Origin: Arthonia radiata
Taxonomy: Eukaryota; Ascomycota; Arthoniomycetes; Arthoniales; Arthoniaceae
Direction of reading: 5' to 3'
Length of the DNA: 64,000 bases
Assembly: GCA_002989075.1 (NCBI GenBank)
Contig: PSQN01000006.1
Location: 1,054,001 to 1,118,000 of the forward strand
The notes below the pieces were generated by a model. That model saw only the letters and a list, made by a program, of their open reading frames with translations. It searched no databases and was not told the origin of the DNA. Shown one piece after another: positions 22,095 through 30,810 of the stretch. The stretch's first letter is position 1; the number at the start of each line of letters is the position of its first letter. The position numbers and the translations under genes are program-made.

Positions 22095-22559
22095 ATGGCC
22101 CAGCCGAACTCATCAATGCAAGTCTTGTTAACCTGCAGGCCCGCCACCAACAGCCCGGGAGAGAAAATATTAAAATGGCGTACGGCACCCACCCATCCAC
22201 CCACCAGTCCACAAACCTCTGCAGTGCTAACAACCTCGCTAGATGTAACCGGGGGCGCTAAGCTAGAGGCAAAGTGGTCGCATTTCATCAAAGAGCACAT
22301 GTGGGATGAAGACGCGATTGAGGATGATCCCAGGGCCAAGGGTTGCAACTTGGGATATAGCGTTCCCAAGGATGAGCTCCGGCGGGTTTGCCGTAAGCTC
22401 GCGAAATACAAGGTCGACGCGCGCGCGAGGTGGATGTTTCTGCCGATGCCGTGGAAGGCGCGAAAGTTCCAGAAAAGAGGTATTTTGAAGACTGAGTGGG
22501 ACATGGTGGCGGTGGAGGCTGAGCAGGTGCCGGAGGTGAAGGAGCCGGCCAAGACTTGA
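22095..22559 (+). CDS. Tandem small-gene family, member 7 (unknown function)
   Basis: Exons 22095-22179 and 22243-22559, intron 63 nt (GTACGG donor, CGCTAG acceptor), 133 residues. Exon 1 encodes MAQPNSSMQVLL to EKILKW and breaks in phase 1 after Trp. Exon 2 reads HVTGGAKLEAKW, SHFIKEHMWD, a middle with CRKLAKYKVDARA, LPMPWKARKFQK, then EWDMVAVEAEQVPEVK and a stop. The intron is a multiple of three without stop codons, so an unspliced transcript would still encode a longer protein (21 extra residues), which could blur gene prediction or act as an alternative form. The flanks and intron start resemble member 6, marking the youngest duplication in the array. No signal peptide or membrane segment. 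Function unknown. Confidence 0.72.
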   Translation: MAQPNSSMQVLLTCRPATNSPGEKILKWRTAPTHPPTSPQTSAVLTTSLDVTGGAKLEAKWSHFIKEHMWDEDAIEDDPRAKGCNLGYSVPKDELRRVCRKLAKYKVDARARWMFLPMPWKARKFQKRGILKTEWDMVAVEAEQVPEVKEPAKT

Positions 22560-22862
22560 GCGCTGTTTTTTTAGACTATCAAGTAATGGTACGTTATGTG
22601 GCGCAGGTTTACACGACGAGAAGTCATCCCGTGCTGTGCGGTGATGTACGGTTGTTCGCGGATGCTTGTGTTTTCGCTTGTTGTGTGGTTCTGCTATTTG
22701 CGTTTGAGACTGTATCCCGCCTGATACCGTAGATGTGTAGATCAATGAGTACATCCATCATGAGGTGCAGTGTCTCTTCGTCGTGCCGAATAATTGTTGC
22801 CTTCAAAGTGAGAAACAACAAAGCCGTGGCGAAGTATGCAGGAGGAGATGTTGAAAGGCCGT

Positions 22863-23966
22863 TCAGCCGTGCTCTATTGTCAAAGTACGGCCTATTTTGC
22901 CTTTGTTTACGCCACTGCGCGATGCCGCAGACTGTTGGCTGCCTTTGAGCTGTTGCCGAAGTTCCGGCGGCTTCCACAGACGAGCGTCCGCAACATTCGT
23001 TATCATCTCTTCGCGAACGGGAAGGTTGCAGAAGTGATAATAGTCACAGGCTCTTGCCACAAAGATTGTACCCGAATACTGCGAAAGGGGGGAATATTCG
23101 TCTTTCGTCATCTCATAACCCACGCTGAGCAACGTATGCCTGAAAGTCGGTCAGTTCTCCATGCAATTGGCCTGTTCATGTGACTGAGCCGACGCGGCCG
23201 ACACTCACCATCCAGCGAGTCGAGCAATATGAGTTGTGCGCGGATCTCTGGATATCAATAGGAAATCAAGCGCCGGGGGGATCTTGTCCAGTGCGCTCAG
23301 TCCCCTGCTCATGCTCACCCGCCAGCTCTGCAGGTTTTGCTGCAGACTCATGGTGTACTGCGAGTCCTGAGACATTGCGTGATTTTGGCGTGCACCTGAA
23401 GCTTTGATTACGAAGTCAAGATCGTACGGTGGCGAGGAGCTGGGAAGTGGTGCGGTGCGACACGTCAATCCAGCAGTAGCCAGGACCTCCAGCTCCGAAC
23501 TTCTCTCAGCAGAGTCGTACAAGTATCCGCATAATGCATCCTGCCACAAGCCTTTCCGCCTGCTGGCCGATCCCTCATGACTGGATTCCTTGACCCAATC
23601 TAACAGCTTGCGAGCCTCTGTAGTCACGCTTTGCGCTTGTTGTCCATCGTCATTGGCTACTTCAAGCAAGCCTTGAGCCAGTTGACCGCCCGGCACGATC
23701 TCCACCCCGAGAAACCTCACGAAATTGTATATCGCGTGGCTCCAATAGATATTGCTGGGTGCATTCCAGTCGTTTTCTATCTGCGCAGCAGCTTTCTTTT
23801 TGGCATCACCGAACAGCAGTTCTACTCCGCTGCCACGCCATATTGAAGGTAAAGCGTGTGGCGCGTGCTTCTGAACAACGCGCAGAATGCGGTCGAGCTG
23901 ACCAAGTTTAGGACGCAGGAGCGTCCTGCGGCCTTGCACCAGCACAATTAGCGTCCGTGGCAGCAT
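22863..23966 (-). CDS. Unknown protein, two exons, 344 residues
   Basis: Exon 1 is 23966-23209 and exon 2 is 23139-22863, with a 69 nt intron (GTGAGT donor, TTTCAG acceptor). The junction restores a Trp codon (TG|G) and keeps one frame of 345 codons. The start is the first in-frame ATG (MLPRTLIVLVQGRRTLL). The middle contains KKKAAAQIENDWNAPS and YWSHAIYNFVRFLGVE; exon 2 contains VARACDYYHFCNLPV. No signal peptide, membrane segment or known motif is seen, and I do not recognise the family. A further 5' exon is possible, since the frame's first 15 residues look less conserved in type than what follows. It faces away from the small-gene array and is separated from it by about 300 bases. Confidence 0.55.
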
Positions 23967-24593
23967 CGAGTGCAATTATTACCTTGGTTCTGGGAGTATT
24001 ACAGCAAGAGGCGCGTTGAGCGAGGTGAGAAGTCCATTAGAGGTACGTACCCGCATCGACGTCCTGTGTAACGGACGATCAACATGCTCATCAGTGTCGA
24101 ATAACCACGTATACTCCGTAGTCCCTAACTTTCCGCATGTCTGCGCATATTGATAAGAGCAGACGCTTCCCTAGCCTCAAAATTTGTACTTCAAAGGCTG
24201 GAAATAGAGAGTGAGGAGCAAAGTAAGGGAAGGACGCGCGCACAGCAGGGAAAGCTCTGCTCAAGTTCCATGCCATGACTCGTCGCTATCACGTCACGTG
24301 GTTCTGGAACGAAGTGTGCAAGCTCCGTACGCAACGAAACTCACTTGTTGGCATGATGCATTAGAGTATGTAAGCCGATACCCATTCGGCGCCAGGCGCT
24401 GGTAATTCCTCCTTCTTTTCGAGATGTCGGACAAGTAAGCAACACCACTGCTGGCGGACCTCGTACAGGCAGAGGCGGTGGTTATGGAGATGGTGGAAAT
24501 GGTGGAAATGGTGGAGGTGACAGCTCTGTAGACTTGGAAGAGTCTGGGTAGTTGAAGAGGCGGGAGAGGTGGACAGCGCCTAGAGAGTGTGTA
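23967..24593. other. Spacer with a short GGTGGAAAT-type minisatellite
   Basis: Between the unknown gene and the CK2 alpha 3' end. At about 24477-24520 the plus strand repeats GGTGGTTATGGAGAT and GGTGGAAAT units. In the minus sense this is the 3' flank of CK2 alpha. Nothing else is seen. Confidence 0.45.
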
Positions 24594-25642
24594 CTATGAC
24601 TGTACGTGATTCTGGCCGGGCGCAGCGGTTCTGACGGGGTCGAAGTAACGGTGATTCATGGCTTCTTGTGCGGTCAAGCGTTCCTGTGATCATTAGCACG
24701 AACCCGAAGCAATGCCCAAGAAGAGGCACATACCTGATGATCGTACTTCAGCAGCCCATCCAAAAAGTCGATCGCCTCATCACTGATAAACCTTTGATTC
24801 TCCGCATTGACAAAGCCATGCCAATTCTTCTTTGGAAACCGGCCCAGTATATCATCGTACTGCGCGTCAAGCTCGATATCATACTTGTCCAGATAATCAA
24901 ACAGATCATCCGTCCCCAGCACCTTTGCAATCTTAACCAGCTGATCCGAGTTGCTATTCCCATGAAAGAACGGCTCCTTCCTGAAGATCATGCTCGCGAA
25001 CATCGCGCCCAGCGACCACATATCCAGGCTATAATCGTACTCTTGCAGATCCACCAGGAGCTCCGGCCCCTTAAAATACCGCGACGCAACGCGCACGTTA
25101 TACTCCGTCCCGTTATGATAGAATTCCGCCAGTCCCCAGTCGATCAGCCGCAACGTGCGCTTCTCATGATCGATCATAACGTTATGAGGCTTCACGTCCC
25201 GGTGCATGATCCCCTTACTATGACAGTAATCCAGCGCCTTCAACAGCTCAAAGATGTAGAACCTCACATCGTAATCCACGAACTTCGGGTACAGGCTCCG
25301 GAAATCGGTATTATTCACGTACTCGAAGATCAAGCTGGGCGTCTTGCTCTGCGAATCCCGCACCACGTCCAGCAGCCCCACGATATTGGGGCCGCCGCTC
25401 AGGTTCTGTAAAATCTTGATCTCGCGCTTGATCTTCTTCTTCTTCACGGGCTTCAGCACTTTGATGACGCATTTCTGGTAGTTGGCGACGTTGATGCCCT
25501 CGAAGACCTCGGAGTACTTGCCGCGCCCGATTTTGCGGACGACTTCGTAGTTCTCGAGGATGCCCCAGCTGATGTTGACGGAGTCGTAGTCCCAATAAGC
25601 GCGGGGCATTTGCGCATTCACGTCGGCGTAGACGCGCGCCAT
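24594..25642 (-). CDS. cka1: Casein kinase 2 catalytic subunit alpha
   Basis: Exons 25642-24734 and 24683-24594, intron 50 nt (GTATGT donor, CACAG acceptor), 332 residues, the usual fungal length. CK2 phosphorylates Ser/Thr next to acidic residues in nucleus and cytosol, as a tetramer with beta subunits. Visible: MARVYADVN start, glycine loop GRGKYSEV (about 40-46), ATP-binding Lys in VIKVLK (61), the CK2-specific lysine run [10 protein letters not shown] (64-73), HRDVKPHNV (147-155), DWG instead of DFG (168-170) and GPELL instead of APE (192-196). The frame stays open for 80 codons upstream of this ATG (to 25882), but family comparison favours 25642 as start. It is transcribed divergently from RPP1. 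Confidence 0.95.
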
Positions 25643-26130
25643 GCTGGGCGATGGCGGGTGTGGCGGTGCGGCGTGGTCATGCACGGGTTTTGATGGGGGT
25701 GGGATAACAGGATTGTGGTGTTGGTGGGGTCGTTGGCGGACGCGATGGCAGTTAATGCAGGTCCAGCGGTGGGCGTTGCGAGGAAAGCGGCAGGATTTGG
25801 TGGTTGTTAGATTGTAGAGTGTGTAGCAAGCGACGAGAGTGAAGACTAGTAGTGGTATCAATCGAGATGAGCGAATGTGCATGCAATTGTTGCGTTAAGA
25901 GTGGAGGATAAGAAGAGCTCGTGCAGTTTCGGACAGATCCACTCTCCGCCGCATTGCCTTGTCGATCACACGTCACCTGTTTCTCCTTCACTTGGCGCTT
26001 CTATTTTCCTCTCACATCCAAGACATGCACTTCAATTGACCAAAACAGCTACGTTACTAGCTCATCTTCACACTCGTTCTATATCAGTGCAGCAACACAA
26101 CCGCCATGCGCCAGCACACCCGCCATCGTC
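25643..26130. promoter_or_regulatory. Shared upstream region of CK2 alpha (minus) and RPP1 (plus)
   Basis: The 488 bases between the two divergent start codons must hold both promoters or 5' leaders. The part nearest CK2 alpha is an open frame with a hydrophobic stretch ([17 protein letters not shown]), read here as leader sequence. A CACGTCAC element lies near 25968. No TATA box is obvious. Confidence 0.45.
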
Positions 26131-27090
26131 ATGCCCTACTACGACCTCAACGTCCCCTGGACAAACGATGAGGCAGAGACGCAGTGCACACTGATATTCC
26201 TCAAAGAGCGTGCGCATCAACCAAATCATGTCCCCTCATTCTCCAGCTGACGAGAGATAGTCGGCTACAACACCATCGCCCTCAACCACACCATCACGGG
26301 CAAACTCCCCACCGACCTATCTTGCGCGATCCCAGATCCGCTACCTTTCACCACCCCACCGACCCTCGCCACCCTCACTCGCCTCACCCTCCCCCTCACA
26401 ACCACATCCGCCCTCCCCCGCCTCACCCCTTTACAAACCCACTACGACATCCTCGCGGTCCGCCCCACCACGACCGCAACCCTCACACAAGCGTGCACAG
26501 ACCTCGACATTGACCTCATTTCCCTCGACCTCACCGTCCGGTTGGACAACCACCTGAAGCCCAAGACCCTCCGCCAAGCCCTCGACCGCGGCGTCAGTAT
26601 TGAGCTATGCTACAGCCAAGTTGTCATGGCCGCAGACCCGGTGGTGAGGAGGACGGTGATAAGTAACGCGACGGCGCTGATACGCGCGACGAGGGGGCGG
26701 GGGTTGGTGGTTAGTTCAGAGGCGAAGAGAGCGGCGGGCGTGCGGGGCCCGGCGGATGTGGTGAATATGTGTGCGGTGTGGGGATTGGGGCCGGAGAGGG
26801 GAAAGGAGGCGCTGGAGGGTGGGCCGAGGAGGTGTGTGGGGATGGCGGCGCTGAGGAGAGAGAGTTTTAGGGGGGCTGTGAAGGTCGTGGAGGGTGGTGA
26901 GAGGGTTGCGCCGCCAGAGGGCAGTGGTGGTGGGAAGGGGAAGGGGAAGGAGGGCGTGAAGAGGAAGGCGGAGGCCTTGGAGAGGGGGGACGAGAGTATT
27001 GTGAGGCCGCCGAGTAAGCGGGAGTTGAAACGACGGAAGAAGTTGGAGGAGGCGGCGAAGAGGGAGAAGAGGATGGAAGGGGTTGCGTAG
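26131..27090 (+). CDS. RPP1: RNase P/MRP protein subunit RPP1 (p30 family)
   Basis: Exons 26131-26209 and 26255-27090, with a short 45 nt intron (GTGCGC donor, GACGAG acceptor), 304 residues. The start MPYYDLNVPW matches the FYDLNVP N-terminus of RNase P/MRP p30 subunits; after the junction KEQIVGYNTIALNH continues the family's TIM-barrel start. Later blocks DIDLISLDLTVRLD and RGVSIELCYS match the barrel strands. The protein is a subunit of the nucleolar ribonucleoproteins that mature tRNA 5' ends and rRNA. The C-terminus is strongly basic (KRELKRRKKLEEAAKREK), suitable for RNA or nucleolar targeting. The donor and acceptor are weak, so the exact junction could shift by a codon or two. It is divergent from CK2 alpha. 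Confidence 0.87.
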
Positions 27091-27181
27091 GTCGTTCGTC
27101 ATTCAGGTTTGTGGCTCATAAAGCAGTCTATGGACAGGAGGTATCATCAATCTGTGCAAACCCCACCGGTGCGATACCACC

Positions 27182-27358
27182 TCAAGCGTCGTGCTCCCCG
27201 CCATGCTCATCATGGCCCTTCCCCTTCTCATGTTCATGTTTCTCCTCCTTCTTGGGTTCATGCTTCTCAACTTTATGCGCATGCTCATGCTCATGCCCAT
27301 GCCCATGTATTTTGCCCTCCATCCCCTCAATCCAACTCTCCACCGGCCTGGCGCGCTC
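27182..27358 (-). other. In-frame His/Glu/Lys-rich extension beyond the stop codon of the lipocalin-like gene
   Basis: Reading on in the same frame after the TAG gives ERARPVESWIEGMEGK, then IHGHGHEHEHAHK and a run of EKHEPKKEEKHEHEK-type residues up to a TGA at 27182-27184. Low-complexity His-rich sequence of this kind often binds metals such as Zn or Ni. The bases before the TAG (GGGCGCTTAG) would serve as a splice acceptor but no donor at a normal distance keeps the conserved domain intact. Explanations: a recent stop mutation, read-through, alternative splicing or a sequence error. Confidence 0.5.
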
Positions 27359-27958
27359 CTAAGCGCCCGGCACATAATCATAGTACAACCTCGCAATCTC
27401 CTTCTTATCGCCCTTCGTCACCACCACATTCCTTGCATACATCCTCTTCCCATCCTTCTCTTGGAAACCCCACACCTGCCTCGCCTCCCACCCATTGCCC
27501 ACGCTAATCGCCGTGCTGTACACCGCCTCGCCGTTCACTGTCTCAGGCAACCAGTTACTCTTCAGGTATGCGTCCTCGACGTCCGCGATCTTGATGAACT
27601 GGCTCTTGCCGTGCACCTTGCCGAAGACGTGGTCGTCGTGCTCGCCCTCCTTGTTGTCAAGGTGACGAGTCTCGGTGGTGCCCTTAATGCCGCCGGTAGC
27701 AGTTTGTTCAATGACGATGTGGACGACGTCGTCCTCGGCCTTGTATTGTTTGATGTGGAGGGTGATGGTTGCGAGGCCGATAGCCTTGCGGGTCATCCAG
27801 CCGATGCCTTGCTGTGGCGGTAGTTAGCTTTGGGGTAGGAGGGGGAAGGAGGGCAGGCTTACGAGAGTGAGGATGGGCTCCGGGTTATCCGAGAGCTTCT
27901 TATTCATGACGAAGTCGCCGGTGAGGTTTTGAATGGTGATGGAGTCGGGAGCGGCCAT
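27359..27958 (-). CDS. Lipocalin/fatty-acid-binding-like conserved fungal protein
   Basis: Exons 27958-27863 and 27811-27359, intron 51 nt (GTAAGC donor, CCACAG acceptor, GCTAAC branch site), 182 residues. The start MAAPDSITIQNLTG, then FVMNKKLSDNPEPILTL and QGIGWMTRKAIGLATIT, match a small ascomycete family of cytosolic proteins with alternating beta strands that I associate with a lipocalin-like fold; the ligand is unknown. There is no signal peptide. The annotated stop (TAG, 27359-27361) is followed in the same frame by 58 sense codons rich in His, Glu and Lys (27358-27185), which looks like a real protein tail and is listed separately. Function is not known, and the fold assignment is from memory of related proteins. 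Confidence 0.72.
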
Positions 27959-28595
27959 GTTGAGGATGTTGAAGGTGTCGCCTGCGTGACGTGGGCGACT
28001 GTGATCAAACTAAGTTGCCTGAGCTGGGATGAGAAGATAATGAATGCTCGTAGGTAGTCAGTCAATGGATATCAAGATGGTGTGTGAGGTGAGGCTGTGG
28101 CTGAACGACTTGATAATCACAGGAGCTTTAAGAGCTAGAGAAGAATGTGGATGCCTTGTATCCTTCTCAAACAACAATGCACGCTGACACCTGAGTGTTG
28201 CACCTTCTCCGCCGTGTGCACCAAGGACAGCCACAATGGGTAGGAGCCGAGGCCCCTCCTGCCAGCCAATGATGGTGGGGCAAGTGGCGTCCAAGGCACG
28301 TGCGAGGGTCAGCCTCCTCGGCGATACATCCAAAACGGTTTCATCTTGTTTCCGTTCATGATAGATGCTTTAAGATTTCTTTGCGCCTGCTCTTAACGAC
28401 GGAGAAGAAGCTCGTCAGAAGTTCGACCATCTGGGGGAAAGAAAAGGTTACCGTGCTCATCCAGTGGGACGACCTGCGAAGAAAGATGGCGGTATGGGAG
28501 TCAAATGTGAACAGAGCTGCAAACGAAAGATTCTTCAGGTAATAGAGTGCTCACTATTCGAGTAAGCTTTCTTTTGCTGCTTACCGGGGTATCGT
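27959..28595. other. Spacer between the lipocalin-like and IQM-like genes
   Basis: Holds the promoter of the lipocalin-like gene (minus) and the 3' flank of the next gene. Only short open frames. Nothing else is seen. Confidence 0.45.
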
Positions 28596-30810
28596 CTACG
28601 CCTTCAGTTCGCTTGAGCTATTCGAACTCTTGGCTTCTGCGGGCGCTTGCGGCACGCTTCGGCCAGCCTCATTCTCCGGCGGTCTCCTTGGCTCTCTCTG
28701 CGTCGAAGCATCGGTCTTCTCCAATACGGAAGGGTGATTTTGTTCTCGGCTGCTCGTCCTCTTCATCTGTAATGGAGTGCTCGTTCCGCCTGACGCTGTG
28801 GGCTGCATCTCTCCCGTTTCCTGCTCCGTCGAATTTGCAGTCCCTCCCGACGCCGAAGTAGTCGTCTTTTTAGGCATAACCGGCGTCGACTTCGTATTCT
28901 CCTCAGGGGTCGACGGCTCGCTGTGCCGCATTTTACGCCCAAGCAACTTCATTCGGCCGATCAGGCCATGAGCACCCGATTCCCGTCTTTGCGCAGACTC
29001 TCGCGTCCTCAGCTTCTCCAAGTGCTCCTTTTCTTTGCGCGCACTCTCGCTCTTGTCTTGTGTCTTCTCCTCCCGCAATCGAGCCTTCTCGGGCTCAAAG
29101 ATCTCTTCAGCCTTATGCTCCATATGAACGATACCATCCTTCATCGACTTCTTCGTCCTCATATAGCCTTCAAGACCGAGCAGCACGGCGTAACTCTTCG
29201 AGATGCTGACTCGGCTCATGTCGACTTTGTGATCGTTGAGACTGTGTACGAAGGCGCGAAAATTCTTCGTTGGCGGTCGATAATGCCCTGAGAGCGGTGA
29301 CAAGCTGCGTAATTGACCGTCCTTAACCTTGATCAGACCAGCTGCCGCAATACGACTGCCGTGGAGGAACGAAGAGTGCTGAAAAGCGCCGGACTGCTTT
29401 ATACCAATGTATAATCGAAATGACGTGTCCGCGACGAATATCCAGGTGTTCTTTTTGGTGGTCTTCTGCAGTAGATGGTTGAGCAATGCGCCTGCTGATA
29501 CGTACTGAACTTTCTTGATACCATGCGCCTGCTCCAACTCGTTGTTAACATAGTGTTGACCTTCAGCGATGCTGTCCACGGAGTCGCTTGAGCTTGAGCT
29601 GGACGAGGACACAGATCCTCGCTTGCGCCTTTCGTGGTCTACAGCGTTAGTACTGTTAGGATCTTGCTGAGGATGCCGCTTGCCATGGACAGCTTCTCGG
29701 AAGACTGGAGTTGTGTAATCATCGGCGCGAATGATTCCCTCCAGACTGTCTTTGTACTCGTATGATGTGTTGATCCGTTGGTCATTCTTCACCCATCGCA
29801 AGCGCCCATCCTTGTCAACCTTAACAAGGTACTTTTGCCGGTCTTCTCTGTTGAGATATCGCACTTGATCGCGTTCAAGGACGTCCCTGGAGCAAGTGAG
29901 TACTTCAACGTCTTTACCGTCGCCGTAATCCAGCCAGTAGAAGAAATTCTCGTTTGTGTCCGCTTGTTGCCATACTTTCAGTTGCGTCAGCTGAGTCAAT
30001 GACGGAATCAGTTGCATATACTCACCTACGTGGTACGAGCGCAGATGGCTGCCGTATCGGTGCTTCTCGTCCACCATCTCCAAGAAATACTCTAGTCCCA
30101 TCGTCCTGGCGTATTCTTCTCTTTTCTTCTTCTCCGCGCGCTTCTTCTCCCGATAGACCACCCTCTGCTCGTCTGTCAACGATGACTCGCCATCGCTATC
30201 GCTCGTGTCGTCGTTATCGGCGCGTCGTGCAATTTGCAGAAGTCGCTTCCATTCCTGTTGTGCGAATGTCGAGTGACCTCCGTTCTTAGCATTGGCTCGA
30301 CGGGCGTCGGTGGAAAGCGTACTGTTTGGCAATGGCTCGGGCTTTGCATGCTCTGCTCGAGGCCTCGTTCTGGTCACATTTCTCCACTGGGCTGCATCGC
30401 GCTTAGCATGGATCAGATAGGATGGTGTCTGCAATTCGTACCTTCGCTCACGGCCTTGTAATAAGTCAGCGAAGGTCTCAGTAATTTAACGAGATCAAGC
30501 TTACATCAGCCCATCGTCTGGATACTGCGTCTGTTCCGAGACCAGCCAACTGCCGTCGCTCGCGGTAGCCTCGATAATTGCGCTGTATCAATTCCGCGGC
30601 CTTGGCCGCCTCCTCCGGTGTGAGAGCATTAAGTTGGGCTGCGTCGTGAGACGCGGGTTGCGCTGTAGTCGACGATTTTGAAGCGGCGGCGTTGTTGGAA
30701 GGGGTTGGCTGAACCGCATGCGGAGAGGTGGGAGGGGCCTCTTCGGTGGGGGTGTAGAAGACGGTGCTGGCCGAAGAAAGCTCCCTTTCAGGTAGAGGGC
30801 GCTCGCTCAT
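28596..30810 (-). CDS. IQ-motif calmodulin-binding protein (IQM-like)
   Basis: Exons 30810-30505, 30428-30026 and 29974-28596; introns of 76 nt (GTAAGC, TTGCAG) and a proposed 51 nt in-frame one (GTGAGT, CTGAAAG); about 695 residues (712 if the second intron is kept). An IQ motif, LIQRNYRGYRERRQ, lies near residue 70 and should bind calmodulin. The central region (MVDEKHRYGSHLRSYH, FFYWLDYGDGKDVEV, WIFVADTSFRLYIG, SSFLHGSRIAAAG, SGHYRPPTKNF) matches the conserved core of plant IQM proteins and their fungal homologues. An Ser-rich run near 29600 and a long charged, disordered C-terminus follow. Removal of the 51 nt segment joins SYHV directly to VWQQADTNENFFYW, which fits homologues better. 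The biochemical role of the family is not established. Confidence 0.8.

Noticed and set aside
12221-22559. Array members as secreted effectors
   Set aside because: Exon 1 peptides lack a hydrophobic core and cleavage site in all members, and cysteines are few and not conserved.
8610-23966. Secondary-metabolite gene cluster near the lipase
   Set aside because: No polyketide synthase, peptide synthetase, terpene synthase, P450 or transporter is present.
24668-25411. Plus-strand open frame of 247 codons
   Set aside because: It is the exact antisense of the CK2 alpha kinase domain, which has all family motifs; the plus frame has none.
27109-27823. Long plus-strand open frames with Leu/His-rich sequence
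   Set aside because: They are antisense to the lipocalin-like gene and its His-rich tail; their composition follows from the other strand.
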